Assembly (NCBI RefSeq): GCF_003855095.1
Contig: NZ_CP033972.1
Location: 4,526,001-4,590,000, forward strand
Origin: Gordonia insulae
GTDB taxonomy: Bacteria; Actinomycetota; Actinomycetes; Mycobacteriales; Mycobacteriaceae
Direction of reading: 5' to 3'
DNA: 64,000 nt
Below, piece by piece: positions 44,180-53,227 of the stretch. Each line of letters opens with the position of its first letter. Within the stretch, counting starts at the first letter, position 1. Made by a program: the position numbers and the translations under genes. The notes under the pieces are model-generated. The model searched no databases, was not told the origin of the DNA, and saw only the letters and a list, made by a program, of their open reading frames with translations.

Positions 44180-45359
44180 GCGGAACCTCGCTCGCCGGTT
44201 GATCGAACGGTGTCCGGTCGTGCGGCGGCGCTTCGATGACCGAGTAGGTGTCGCGGCCGGCGGCCTTTGCACGGAACAACGCGCGGTCCGCGGCGATCAT
44301 CGCATCATCGACGATGGCCGACGAAGACCAGCCCGGTGGCCGATCCGACGCCGTGTGCGCGACTACCCCCATGCTCATGGTGACCGGCTGACCGGACAAC
44401 AGCCCCTCGGATCGGCGCCGGATGGTCTCGAGCAGGTCGATCGCCTCCGTGTGGGTGGCGATGGTGGCGACGGCGAATTCGTCCCCGCCGAGCCGCCCGA
44501 TCACGGCACCGTCGCCCGCGCACTGCCGCAACAGGTCGGCGACCCGCTGCAGCACCACGTCTCCCACGGTGTGCCCGTACAGGTCGTTGATCCGTTTGTA
44601 GTGGTCGATGTCGATCACGACCAGGACGAACGGGCCGCCGGTGCGGCGGATCAGGGCGGAGGCCCGATACCGGAATCCGCGACGATTGAGCAGCCCGGTC
44701 AGTGAATCGGTGCTCGCCGACGTCAACTGGGTCTGCAGGGTGTGCTGCGACCCGATGGTGTACATCCACAGAAACGCCAGCAGCCCGAGCGACGCGACCG
44801 CGGACACGGTCACCATCAGCACGACGGTGGTGATCGGTGTCCCGTCGAGCCAGACCAGGAACCCGAAGCAGGCGATGACGACGGTCGTCACCACGACGTG
44901 GAAGATCAGCGCAGGCCGCTTGACGTAGTGGGCGACGTAGCCACTGATGACCGCGAAGAGCGCGGTCATGAACAGCGCGATGGTCGGGTCCTGGTAGGTG
45001 GCCAGCGCCGCGGCGAACCCGAGGTCGGCGTAGACGACGAAGGCGGTGTTGATGCCCTTGATCGACGCCTCTTTCGACCACCAGACGCTGCCGAGGGGCA
45101 CCCTCGTCACGAGGTAGGCCACCGGAACGGTCGTCGCAGACAGGGCGATCACCGCCACCTGCCGGACCGGCGAGCCGGCGGACCCATCCGGAGTCAGGGT
45201 GCTGAGCAGCCCGATGGCGCCGAAGACGAGCGTCAGGGCTGCGATGCCGTAACGCTGTATCGGCTCGGACACCCGGACGTGGTCCAGCACGTGTCTCGTG
45301 TCGTCACTGATGGTCGTCTGAGCGGGCTTCCCCCAAAGCCCGCGGTTTCCCTCCCGCAT
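44169..45359 (-). CDS. Membrane diguanylate cyclase (GGDEF)
   Basis: A 396-aa protein: about six transmembrane helices between residues 38 and 200, then a GGDEF domain that makes cyclic-di-GMP from two GTP. The signature G-G-D-E-F is intact at 291-295, and D-S-L-T-G-L-L-N-R-R-G-F marks the domain start at 218. The RxxD inhibitory site expected five residues before the signature is absent (G-D-G-A), so product inhibition may be missing. No EAL domain. The membrane part looks like a sensor of unknown input. Confidence 0.9.
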   Translation of the reverse strand: MREGNRGLWGKPAQTTISDDTRHVLDHVRVSEPIQRYGIAALTLVFGAIGLLSTLTPDGSAGSPVRQVAVIALSATTVPVAYLVTRVPLGSVWWSKEASIKGINTAFVVYADLGFAAALATYQDPTIALFMTALFAVISGYVAHYVKRPALIFHVVVTTVVIACFGFLVWLDGTPITTVVLMVTVSAVASLGLLAFLWMYTIGSQHTLQTQLTSASTDSLTGLLNRRGFRYRASALIRRTGGPFVLVVIDIDHYKRINDLYGHTVGDVVLQRVADLLRQCAGDGAVIGRLGGDEFAVATIATHTEAIDLLETIRRRSEGLLSGQPVTMSMGVVAHTASDRPPGWSSSAIVDDAMIAADRALFRAKAAGRDTYSVIEAPPHDRTPFDQPASEVPLTG

Positions 45360-45429
45360 GGTCCGAGTTTAGGCTGGCAAATCCGGCACTTGCCACCCGA
45401 CGACACCGTGACCACGTTGGCCGGGTGGG

Positions 45430-45864
45430 TCAGACGGCTGTGGCGACGAGTCGTGCGTCCGCCACCGCGGCCGTGCGATGCCGCGCCAACGACTGGTACT
45501 CGGGGTCCGTGACCATCTGGCGGAACGCCGCAGGATTCGGATAGCGGACCACGAGGATGGAGTCCCACTGTTCGTCGGCCGGGCCGATCACCGTCGGTCC
45601 GCAGTCGCCGTGCAGGACGACTTCGGCGCCGGCCTGCTCGAGGTGCGGCGCCGCCCCGGCCATGTAGATCCGATAGGCGTCCGCCCCGGAGATCGGCTGT
45701 GCCGGTTGAAGATCGGCGGCTTGGGAGTAGTCGGCCACCTCACGGTACCGGAGAAGATTGAGCATCGTGACCGGTTGATCCGCCGGTAGCTCGGACAACC
45801 GGCCGAATTGTCCCCGCTGGGGGTCGACGGCGCGGCGGTCGATGGGTGGCAGCTCGATACTCAT
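45430..45864 (-). CDS. DUF1330 protein (dimeric alpha/beta barrel)
   Basis: A 144-aa protein fitting DUF1330: P-V-T-M-L-N-L-L-R-Y-R near 31-41, then a Y-x-x-Y-x-x-A-A-P helix and W-D-S-I-L-V-V-R-Y-P-N-P-A-A-F near 99-113, with D-P-E-Y near the end. The fold is a ferredoxin-like dimer; some relatives are monooxygenase- or isomerase-like. It lies 6 bases after the AidB-like gene and is its operon partner. Confidence 0.8.
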   Translation of the reverse strand: MSIELPPIDRRAVDPQRGQFGRLSELPADQPVTMLNLLRYREVADYSQAADLQPAQPISGADAYRIYMAGAAPHLEQAGAEVVLHGDCGPTVIGPADEQWDSILVVRYPNPAAFRQMVTDPEYQSLARHRTAAVADARLVATAV

Positions 45865-45870
45865 GGTGGT

Positions 45871-47556
45871 TCAGTGCCTTTCGAGGATGGCGGACAGGTC
45901 GGCGGCATCTGGTAACGCCCCGTACTCGAAGCTGCGGTCCGCGCCGAGCCGCGCGGCGATGAACGCATCGGCCACCGGCTCGGGGGAGAATCGGACGAGA
46001 AGCGACGCCTCCAGGGCCAGCGCCATCGACTCGACGACGGTGCGGGCACGTCGCTGCGCCGACGATGCGTCCATGCGGGCGAGTTCGCCGAGTTCGTCAC
46101 GCAGACGTTCGAGGTGGAGGTCCAGGGTGCGGTTGGCCCCCAGCGCCTTGTTGATCTCGGCGTCGAAGGCGGCCACCGATTCCGGCTCACGGGTCATCGC
46201 CCGCAGGACGTCGAGGGCGATGACGTTGCCCGAGCCCTCCCAGACCGCCATCACGGGCTGCTCGCGGTAACGCATCGCGAGAGGGAAGTCTTCGGTGTAT
46301 CCGTTGCCGCCCAGGCATTCCAGTGCCTCATAGGAATGGTGTGGGCCGCGCTTGCAGATCCAGTACTTGGCGACCGCGGTGGCCAGACGCCGGAACGCCC
46401 GCTCCTGGTCGTTCGCGTCCTCGTCGTGCGCGCGTGCCAGACGGATGGCCGTCACCGTCGCGGCCTCGGATTCGAGTGCGAGGTCGGCGAGGACCGCGGC
46501 CATCGCGGGTTGATCGGCCAGCGTCGCACCGAACGCCGCCCGATGGCGTGCGTGCCAGACGGCCTCGGCCACCGACTGGCGCATGCCGGCTGCGCTGCCC
46601 AGTACGCAGTCGAGGCGTGTCTGGGCGACCATCTCGATGATGGTCCGCACACCGCGGCCCGGCTCGCCGACCATCAGCGCGACGGTGCCGTCGAGTTCGA
46701 TCTCCGACGATGCGTTCGACTTGTTGCCCAGCTTGTTCTTCAGTCGCTGGATACGGAAGACGTTGCGGGTGCCGTCGGGCAGGACGCGTGGTAGCAGGAA
46801 GCATGACAATCCCTCGCCGCCTGCACCTTTGGCCTGCGCGAGCACCAGGAAGGCATCCGACATCGGGGCGGAGCAGAACCACTTGTGCCCGGTGAGCAGG
46901 TACTCGGCGCCCGGGCCGCCACCGGCCACCGGGGTGGCGACCGTGGTGTTGGCGCGCACGTCGGAGCCGCCCTGCTTCTCGGTCATGGACATCCCGAAGA
47001 TCGCCGACTGTTTGTCGGCGGAGAGGTTCGGGGAGTAGCTGCGGGACAACGCCTTCGGTACCCACTGGGCCGCGACGTCGGGCTGCAACTCCAGGGACGG
47101 GATGACTGCGTGCGTCATCGAGACCGGGCACGCGTGACCCGGCTCGATCTGACCGAACAGCATGAATCCGGCGGCCCGCACGACATGCGAACCGGGCTGT
47201 GGATCCGCCCAGCACCGGGTGTGCGAACCGTGCGCGACCGACGCGGCGATGATGCGGTGATATGCCGGGTGATACTCGACCTCGTCGATCCGGTTGCCCC
47301 ACCGGTCATGGGTGTGCAGCACTGGGGTGATCGCATTGGCGAGCGCGGCGTCGTGCTGGAAGGACTCGCTGCCGACCAGCGCGCCGATCTCGCGGAGTTC
47401 ATCGTCCGCCCATCCGCCGTCGTGTCGCGCAACCGCCTCGCGCAGAACGGTGTTCAGCTCGTACTCGTTGACGTCGACACGCGGCGCGGACTGATTGAGG
47501 ACCGTGTGGGTGACGTGCGGCGCGGGGTGTGCGGTGGTCTCGGTCGAGGGTGTCAT
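45871..47556 (-). CDS. aidB: AidB-like acyl-CoA dehydrogenase
   Basis: A 561-aa flavoprotein of the AidB branch of the acyl-CoA dehydrogenases, induced by alkylation stress in enteric bacteria. The FAD/substrate-binding M-S-M-T-E-K-Q-G-G-S-D-V-R is near 190-202, R-L-D-C-V-L-G-S-A near 310, and Y-E-A-L-E-C-L-G-G-N-G-Y-T-E-D near 405-419. It is longer than ordinary FadE proteins and has the extra C-terminal helical domain of AidB. DNA-repair function in Actinobacteria is not proven. Next on the same strand is DUF1330. Confidence 0.83.
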   Translation of the reverse strand: MTPSTETTAHPAPHVTHTVLNQSAPRVDVNEYELNTVLREAVARHDGGWADDELREIGALVGSESFQHDAALANAITPVLHTHDRWGNRIDEVEYHPAYHRIIAASVAHGSHTRCWADPQPGSHVVRAAGFMLFGQIEPGHACPVSMTHAVIPSLELQPDVAAQWVPKALSRSYSPNLSADKQSAIFGMSMTEKQGGSDVRANTTVATPVAGGGPGAEYLLTGHKWFCSAPMSDAFLVLAQAKGAGGEGLSCFLLPRVLPDGTRNVFRIQRLKNKLGNKSNASSEIELDGTVALMVGEPGRGVRTIIEMVAQTRLDCVLGSAAGMRQSVAEAVWHARHRAAFGATLADQPAMAAVLADLALESEAATVTAIRLARAHDEDANDQERAFRRLATAVAKYWICKRGPHHSYEALECLGGNGYTEDFPLAMRYREQPVMAVWEGSGNVIALDVLRAMTREPESVAAFDAEINKALGANRTLDLHLERLRDELGELARMDASSAQRRARTVVESMALALEASLLVRFSPEPVADAFIAARLGADRSFEYGALPDAADLSAILERH

Positions 47557-47589
47557 GTGACTACCTTTCGGGCTTGACTGTCATCCAGC

Positions 47590-47749
47590 TGGTCGAGTAG
47601 GCGCGAATGGAGTGAGTGGCCGTCCTGCCGGTCGAGTAGGTCGCGAACGAAGTGAGTGGCCGTATCGAGACCTGTTGCGCCTGGTCTCGATACGCTGTCT
47701 CGCCTAGCGGCTCGACGGCTACTCGACCACCGGGGGAGTATCGAGACCC
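47590..47749. repeat. Intergenic repeat family, copy E
   Basis: A composite of several half elements: GGTCGAGTAGGCGCGAATGG and GGTCGAGTAGGTCGCGAACG in one sense, CTGGTCTCGATACGCTGTCT and the ACTCGACC-like arms in the other. It fills the gap between the TetR and AidB-like genes, both on the minus strand, right up to the TetR stop. Confidence 0.6.
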
Positions 47750-47751
47750 CG

Positions 47752-48375
47752 TTAGATCGCATGCTGCAGAACACTTTCGGGGATCTGAAGATTGGTGAAC
47801 ACGATCGCGACCGCGTCCTCGAGGCTGGAGTCGGGCTGCGAACCGGCGGCAGCCTGTTGGATCACCAGCCCGAAGATCGCCGACCAGAACGCCTTCGCCT
47901 CGACGTCGATGCCGGCGCGCAGTTGCCACCCGGTGCGGACCAGGGTGCGCATCAGTGCTTCCTCGCCGCGTTCGTGGAGGGTGCGTAGGGTGTCGCTGAT
48001 GCGCTCCCGCAGATCCGGGCGACGTGAGACGAGAAGCATGGCCGTGGTGAACAACTCGACGTTGCGTGCTTGCGGACCGAGGAGTGAGCTCACCAGGGTG
48101 CTGGTGTATTCGCGGACCGTCGCCGCCTGCGTAGCCGCTTCCTCGGCATGCCGGCCGGCGCGCAGGACCGCGGCGCATGCGACCTCGACGAAGAGTTGCT
48201 CTTTGGAGCCGAAGTAGTAGGTGACCTGGTTCGGGTACGCGTCCGCCTGCCGGCAGATCTGCGCGATCGACGCCGTCTCGCCGTGCTCCACGAAGACGTC
48301 GGTGGCCGCGGACAACAACGCCTTGCGGGTTGCCTTACCGGCCTCCCGCGAACCTCGTCCATTCGGCTTGGTCAT
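47752..48375 (-). CDS. TetR-family regulator
   Basis: A 207-aa TetR protein: helix-turn-helix at about 20-60 with A-S-I-A-Q-I-C-R-Q-A-D-A-Y-P-N-Q-V-T-Y-Y-F-G-S-K, and a long helical ligand domain with a TetR_C-like pattern (L-L-G-P-Q-A-R-N-V-E-L-F-T-T-A). The ATG at 48375 follows GAGGTGGCG. A palindrome (TGTTT-N7-AAACA) lies 17 bases upstream. The AidB-DUF1330 genes follow downstream on the same strand after a repeat block, but control over them is uncertain. Confidence 0.83.
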   Translation of the reverse strand: MTKPNGRGSREAGKATRKALLSAATDVFVEHGETASIAQICRQADAYPNQVTYYFGSKEQLFVEVACAAVLRAGRHAEEAATQAATVREYTSTLVSSLLGPQARNVELFTTAMLLVSRRPDLRERISDTLRTLHERGEEALMRTLVRTGWQLRAGIDVEAKAFWSAIFGLVIQQAAAGSQPDSSLEDAVAIVFTNLQIPESVLQHAI

Positions 48376-48391
48376 CGCCACCTCGGTCTAG

Positions 48392-48408
48392 TGTTTGTAT
48401 GGAAAACA
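48392..48408. promoter_or_regulatory. Candidate TetR operator (TGTTT-N7-AAACA)
   Basis: AT-rich inverted repeat TGTTT, seven bases, AAACA, 17 bases upstream of the TetR ATG. It stands out in a GC-rich genome. Likely autoregulatory site. Confidence 0.4.
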
Positions 48409-48462
48409 ATAAACCTACGGATGGGTGAGGGGCAAGGTGACGATCCTGAGGGCGACGAGTCC

Positions 48463-48834
48463 CTAAGGCATGGCCGGAGGCGACCCGGGATGCTGGGAGT
48501 AGGGAGGCTGGGGGAGGTACTGCACGGGCGGCCTCGCCGTGGGGCCGGTGCGCTTGCCTCCGACGATGGCTATGGTCAGTCCGGCGAGGAACATGGAGAT
48601 GCCCAGGGTCAACGCGATCGTGCCCCCGGTCGAGCGGGTACCCCGGACGATCGCACATGTCGGTCCGAGGCCCGCGTCCGTCGCCGACGACGACCTGTCG
48701 TCGGCGGTGATCGAACTGCCGCACCTCGCCTCATCGGTGACGGTGGTCTGCGTTCCGAGGACGATGCTCCCCCCGACGATCAAACCGATTCCCATGAACA
48801 CCAGCACAATCGCGACGGCACCTCTGCCAGACAT
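48463..48834 (-). CDS. Small membrane protein with two transmembrane helices
   Basis: A 123-aa protein. Helix 1 is A-V-A-I-V-L-V-F-M-G-I-G-L-I-V-G (about 6-25) and helix 2 is I-A-L-T-L-G-I-S-M-F-L-A-G-L-T-I (about 74-92). The loop between them (about 48 residues) is polar with two cysteines and would lie outside if the C-terminus is inside. The tail is Pro/Gln/Tyr-rich. The start follows GGGAGG by six bases if ATG 48834 is used; ATG 48837 is too close. No family recognised. Confidence 0.65.
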   Translation of the reverse strand: MSGRGAVAIVLVFMGIGLIVGGSIVLGTQTTVTDEARCGSSITADDRSSSATDAGLGPTCAIVRGTRSTGGTIALTLGISMFLAGLTIAIVGGKRTGPTARPPVQYLPQPPYSQHPGSPPAMP

Positions 48835-48937
48835 CATTTGCCTCCCATGGGAGCAACGTAGGGCGTGCGCGGGTGGGGACGCCATCGATCGGACGAACGA
48901 CAGCACGCGCCCGCCCCGGTCCGACTACCGTGTGCTC

Positions 48938-49705
48938 GTGACCTCCTCCGGCGGCGAGTACACGTCCATCAGTCATCCCGTTGCTGATACCCGGGTATGG
49001 CACGAGGTCCGCGGAGATGGACTGCCGGTCGTGTTGCTGCACGGTGCCTTTTCCGGCGCGTCATCGTGGGGTGGGCAGGTTCCCGCCCTGGTCGATGCCG
49101 GGTGGAAGGTGTTCTGTCCGGAACGTCACGGTCATGGCCACAGCCCCGACGTCACCGACGAGTTCCACTACGCCGACATGGCGGAGGAGACCATCGCCTA
49201 CCTCGACGAGGTCGTGGGTGGCCCCGCCGAGATCGTGGGCTGGAGTGATGGGGCGGTGATCGGTGCGCTGGTCGCGGTGCGCCGACCTGATCTCGTTCGT
49301 CGCCTTGTACTGATCGGCCAGTACTACAACAGTTCGGGACGCGCCGCGGGCGGCATTCTCGACGCGCTCGATACCGCAGACGATGACCTCATGGCGTTCT
49401 TCGCCGACGAGTACGCGGCCGAGTCACCGGACGGCGCCGACCACTTCCCGGTCATCTTCGAGAAGACGATGGCGATGATCCGGACCGAGCCGGAGATCGA
49501 TCTCGCGGATCTGTCGGCGATCTCGTCGCCGACGCTGGTCATGCAGGGTGACCGGGACGAGGTCACGCTCGACCACTCCCGCGATGTGGTGACCGCCATC
49601 GACGGTGCGCGGCTGTGCGTGATTCCCGGGACGCATCTGATCCCGATCGAGGCGCCCGGTGCTGTGAACGCGGTCATCGTGCAGTTCCTCGGCGAGGACC
49701 GTTAG
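48938..49705 (+). CDS. Alpha/beta-hydrolase
   Basis: A 255-aa alpha/beta-hydrolase fold protein. Oxyanion-hole H-G-A-F near 36-39, nucleophile Ser in G-W-S-D-G-A near 102, Asp in G-D-R-D-E near 204, and His in P-G-T-H-L-I-P near 234 complete a triad. GTG 48938 lies next to GTG 48932; no strong ribosome site. No signal peptide. The substrate cannot be inferred; the family includes esterases, haloperoxidases and C-C hydrolases. Confidence 0.8.
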   Translation: MTSSGGEYTSISHPVADTRVWHEVRGDGLPVVLLHGAFSGASSWGGQVPALVDAGWKVFCPERHGHGHSPDVTDEFHYADMAEETIAYLDEVVGGPAEIVGWSDGAVIGALVAVRRPDLVRRLVLIGQYYNSSGRAAGGILDALDTADDDLMAFFADEYAAESPDGADHFPVIFEKTMAMIRTEPEIDLADLSAISSPTLVMQGDRDEVTLDHSRDVVTAIDGARLCVIPGTHLIPIEAPGAVNAVIVQFLGEDR

Positions 49706-49721
49706 GTCGCAACACCATTGA

Positions 49722-49751
49722 CTGAAACTGGTGGTGATCCACCAGATTCAG
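49722..49751. terminator. Bidirectional terminator hairpin
   Basis: CTGGTGG (49728-49734), TGAT, CCACCAG (49739-49745), with outer arms CTGAA and TTCAG. It is between the convergent hydrolase and MpaB-type genes and overlaps the stop of the latter. Confidence 0.55.
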
Positions 49752-50602
49752 ACCAGCGGCCGACCCAGTCGGCAACGAATCCGCACGTCCCACAGCAATA
49801 CTCGGAACATCAACTGCGACAGCCAGAGTGGCTTTCTGCGTTCACGCGCGACCTGATGTCGGATGTACGCGTCGAACCAATCCTGGTCGGCGTCGGACCA
49901 CGGAACCCGCAGCGCCGTGCGGAACGCCGGGGGCAGATAGCCGATGGTCCGTCGGCGCTTCACCGGTCCGTAGCGCTTCTGGATCAGCGGGTGGGCATAG
50001 CCGAAGTCGGCGATGTCGAGGAGGAAGTCGCGGACCTCGTCGCTGATCTCGATCTTGGCGACCTGGTCGTTCCAGTACTCGCCGAACGCATCTCGATCGG
50101 GCGGCCACATCTCGGCGGCCATCTGCAACGTGGTTCCGCACACCTTTCCCTGCTGGTAGAACAGCTCGCGTTCGGCACCGACGAGTGGACCGTTGACCCG
50201 TTCGTAGATGTCCTCCCAGCCGAAGTAGAGACATGCCGCGACCCAGAGTTGGAGTTCGGGGTTCATCGCGTTGTACTCGACCGGGCTGTCGTCGTCGGAT
50301 CGCACCTGGACGTGTTGGCCGTTGACCGCCTGGCGGAATCGACGACGATCATCCGCGTTGCCGAATGCCGCGACCGCGAGGTAGGACGCAGTGGTGCGGG
50401 CTCGTTTGACCGGGTGGCGATCGAGTCGACCCTTCTCGACCTTGCTGCGGGCCACGCCGTATCCGACAGCGGGGTTGGCGAGTTGCATGATCACATTCGC
50501 GGTGCTCATTGTCTTTCCCATCGACAACAACGACCTGGCGAACAGGCTGCTGTCGATCGCGTCCATCTCGCTGCGCGACATCCGTCGACTGCTTTGCGTC
50601 AT
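49748..50602 (-). CDS. Oxygenase MpaB-type protein (DUF2236)
   Basis: A 284-aa all-helical protein with features of the DUF2236 family, which includes latex-clearing protein Lcp and the b-heme oxygenase MpaB. M-N-P-E-L-Q-L-W-V-A-A-C near 112-123, then E-Y-W-N near 173, and the C-terminal half R-T-I-G-Y-L-P-P-A-F-R fit. A possible heme-binding His lies in P-L-I-Q-K-R or earlier H-V-Q-V; I cannot assign it. ATG 50602 follows GGGAG. Gordonia species degrade rubber with Lcp, but this is a distinct, shorter homologue. Confidence 0.72.
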   Translation of the reverse strand: MTQSSRRMSRSEMDAIDSSLFARSLLSMGKTMSTANVIMQLANPAVGYGVARSKVEKGRLDRHPVKRARTTASYLAVAAFGNADDRRRFRQAVNGQHVQVRSDDDSPVEYNAMNPELQLWVAACLYFGWEDIYERVNGPLVGAERELFYQQGKVCGTTLQMAAEMWPPDRDAFGEYWNDQVAKIEISDEVRDFLLDIADFGYAHPLIQKRYGPVKRRRTIGYLPPAFRTALRVPWSDADQDWFDAYIRHQVARERRKPLWLSQLMFRVLLWDVRIRCRLGRPLV

Positions 50603-50727
50603 CTGCACTCCCAATTCTGACTACGACTGTGTTCAGATTAGGGCATGGTGAACGGATCCGATAGCCGCCTGCCTGGGCCCGCTACGCGCGACGGCGACGT
50701 CGGCCCGACATCCGTTCACGTCCACGC

Positions 50728-53055
50728 TCAGGACACCGCTGGATCCCTACCCGAACCCAACCCGATGTCGGCGGTGTTGCGTTGTCCGGCATGTACCTTG
50801 ACCTGGACCGCGGCGGGTTCGTACATGTTGGCCACCATGGTGAACAGCCCGCCGGTGAGACCGTCGATGCGGTAGCGGCCGGCGGAGTCCGTGGTCGTCG
50901 ATGCGACGATGGTCTGGTCGCGTCCTATCGCCGACACCGTCGCTCCTACGATCGGGGAGCCGTCCGCTGTGCGCACCGAACCCTCGATGCCGCTGTTGGC
51001 GACCAGCAGGATCTCTATGGCTTCGGCGGTCCGTCCGGCCGCGGTGTCCACGGTCACCAAGTGGCTCGCCGGTTGGTAGCCGGGTGCCGATGCGGTGACC
51101 GCGACGATGTCGCCCCGGGACAGACCGCTGATGGTGAAGTGTCCGCCGGGGTCGGTCTGCGTCTGCGCCACCACGGCGCCGGACTGATCGGTGACGATCA
51201 CGTGGGCCGCGAGCGGGCCATCGGCGTCGTGGACGCGCCCGCGCACGACGGAACCCCCGGCAAGGGTGAAGTCGCGGCGGACCGCCGCCTCGCCGACGAG
51301 GGAGACGGTCAACGCGCCGGGGGAGTGGCCCGCTGCGGTGGCGATGACGGTGTAGGTGCCGTCGGCGATGTCGCGCACGGTGTAGGTGCCGTCGGTCTGC
51401 ACCGCGGTGGTGCCGACCTGATTGCCGCGGATGTCGGTGACGGTGATCGCGGCGGTACCGAGCGGGGTGCCGTCGCCCGCGGAGATGGATCCGGTGAGGC
51501 GCGGGCGGACGGAGAGGAATCCGGGCTCAGGGGTCTCCGACGCCGCCGCGGCGACCGGGGGGTCGGCGTCGGCAGGCGACTTCTCGTCGGTGTTCGTACC
51601 GGAGCGGCGCCGCGCCGTCGGGATGCACAGGGTGATCGCCACACCGACGAATGCGGCGATGGCCCCGATCAGGAAGCACCACCGGAACGCGGTGTGGCTC
51701 GGCACATCGGCGGGACCGTAGGCCACCGTCGAGCTGGTCAGGACCAGGGCCATCACAGCCGACGCGCTGGTGGTGCCGATGGAGCGCATCAGTCCGTTGA
51801 GGCCGACGGCCGCGCCCGCCTCGGTCATCGGGACAGCGCCCATGATCAGGGTGGGCATGGCCGCGTATCCGATGCCGACGCCGGCCGAGCAGATCACCGA
51901 CGCCAGGGCCAGTTGCCAGGGTGCATTCATCAGCAGGAATGCGCCGAGATATCCCAGCCCGAGGACAGTGGCGCCGATGGCCAGGGTGAACTTGGCACCG
52001 ATGGTGTTGATCAGAGTGCCCGAGACCGGCGCGAACACCAGCATCATCAGGCCGCCGGGCGCCATCCACAGGCCGGCGGCGAGCAGGGTCTGGCCGAGAC
52101 CGCCCATGGCCGTGGGGATCTCGAGCAGCTGAGGAACGACGATGGTCTGGGCCATCATGCCGAAACCGATGGCGATCGCCCCGATGTTGGTCAGCAACAC
52201 CGCCGGACGAGCCGTGGTCCGCAGGTCCACCAGGGGTGTGGAGTGGCGCAACTCGAACACACCCCAGACGATGAGCACGACGAGCCCGCCGAACAGCAGT
52301 CCAAGCGTCGTGGCAGAGCCCCATCCCCAGTCATTGCCCTTCGACACGGCGATCAACACGCCGGACAGACCGATGGTCAGTCCGATGGCGCCGATGATGT
52401 CGAAGCGTTCGTCGCCGGTGCTGTCGTCGATGTGGGGGACGAGGAACGCCACGAGTGCGGTGACGATGGCGGCCAGACCGGCCGACACCCAGAACAGGGC
52501 GTGCCAATCCCATTGCTGCGCAACCCAGGCGGCCAGCGGAAGGCCGATGGCGCCGCCGACGCCCATCGTGGCGCTCATCGCGGAGACCGCCATCGACGTC
52601 AGGCGCGGTGGGGTCACCTCGCGCATCAGGCTGATGCCCAGTGGGATGAAACCCATTGCGAGGCCCTGGACGGCACGCCCGACGATCATCGGGATGAGCG
52701 CGGAGCTCAACGCACACACCAGTGAGCCGACGATCAGCAGGAGCGAACTGATGAGAATGATGCGCTTCTTGCCGAACATGTCGCCGAGACGTCCGGCGAT
52801 CGGCATCGCGACCGCGGCTGCCAACAACGTGGCCGTCACGACCCACGAGGCGTTCGAGATCGTCGTGTCCAGCAGGGTCGGGAGTTCCGGCTGGATCGGG
52901 ATGATCAGCGTCTGCATGAGCGACGCGACCAGCCCGCCGAAACACAGCACGGCGACCACCGCGATCGCGGCTCCTGTGTGGTTGTCGTCGGTCAGTTCGC
53001 TGTCCACCGCCACCGTGTCGGTGGCCGGGGCATCGCCTTTCGGCGTTGTGGTCAT
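50728..53055 (-). CDS. MFS exporter (DHA2) fused to three carboxypeptidase-regulatory-like domains
   Basis: A 775-aa protein. Residues 30-500 are a 14-helix drug:H+ antiporter (motif A-like G-R-L-G-D-M-F-G-K-K-R near 88-98). From about 515 to the end come three repeats of an Ig-like/CarboxypepD_reg beta-sandwich (515-598, 599-686, 687-775), each with a G-x-V or G-x-I entry, T-D-x-x-G-x-Y/F and G-Y/L-x-P type turns. ATG 53055 follows AGGAGG. Such a tail on an EmrB-type exporter is unusual; it may bind a wall polymer or partner. Divergent from an SDR. Confidence 0.8.
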   Translation of the reverse strand: MTTTPKGDAPATDTVAVDSELTDDNHTGAAIAVVAVLCFGGLVASLMQTLIIPIQPELPTLLDTTISNASWVVTATLLAAAVAMPIAGRLGDMFGKKRIILISSLLLIVGSLVCALSSALIPMIVGRAVQGLAMGFIPLGISLMREVTPPRLTSMAVSAMSATMGVGGAIGLPLAAWVAQQWDWHALFWVSAGLAAIVTALVAFLVPHIDDSTGDERFDIIGAIGLTIGLSGVLIAVSKGNDWGWGSATTLGLLFGGLVVLIVWGVFELRHSTPLVDLRTTARPAVLLTNIGAIAIGFGMMAQTIVVPQLLEIPTAMGGLGQTLLAAGLWMAPGGLMMLVFAPVSGTLINTIGAKFTLAIGATVLGLGYLGAFLLMNAPWQLALASVICSAGVGIGYAAMPTLIMGAVPMTEAGAAVGLNGLMRSIGTTSASAVMALVLTSSTVAYGPADVPSHTAFRWCFLIGAIAAFVGVAITLCIPTARRRSGTNTDEKSPADADPPVAAAASETPEPGFLSVRPRLTGSISAGDGTPLGTAAITVTDIRGNQVGTTAVQTDGTYTVRDIADGTYTVIATAAGHSPGALTVSLVGEAAVRRDFTLAGGSVVRGRVHDADGPLAAHVIVTDQSGAVVAQTQTDPGGHFTISGLSRGDIVAVTASAPGYQPASHLVTVDTAAGRTAEAIEILLVANSGIEGSVRTADGSPIVGATVSAIGRDQTIVASTTTDSAGRYRIDGLTGGLFTMVANMYEPAAVQVKVHAGQRNTADIGLGSGRDPAVS

Positions 53056-53082
53056 AGGGAACCCTCCTCGGGCTGTGTACCC

Positions 53083-53092
53083 TACATATGTA
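53083..53092. promoter_or_regulatory. Palindrome TACATATGTA in MFS/SDR divergent promoter
   Basis: A perfect 10-bp palindrome 28 bases before the exporter ATG; the flank continues TGGCGCACATG, giving a TATGT...ACATG repeat like the one before the MarR gene at 57479. It may be a regulator site or a -10 region. Confidence 0.35.
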
Positions 53093-53227
53093 TGGCGCAC
53101 ATGCCAATGGGCGGGGCCGCGACGAGTCGTCGCCCGCATACCGTCGCAGCACAACCTGTAAGAGTGGGTGTCGACTACCCGTACCGACGACGCGTCGTCG
53201 ACGGCCACCGACAGAAGGACTGAACTC

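Noticed and set aside
50782..52725. 647-codon open frame antisense to the MFS fusion gene
   Set aside because: Sequence is Gly/Asp/His-rich low-complexity translation of the complementary strand; no ribosome site.
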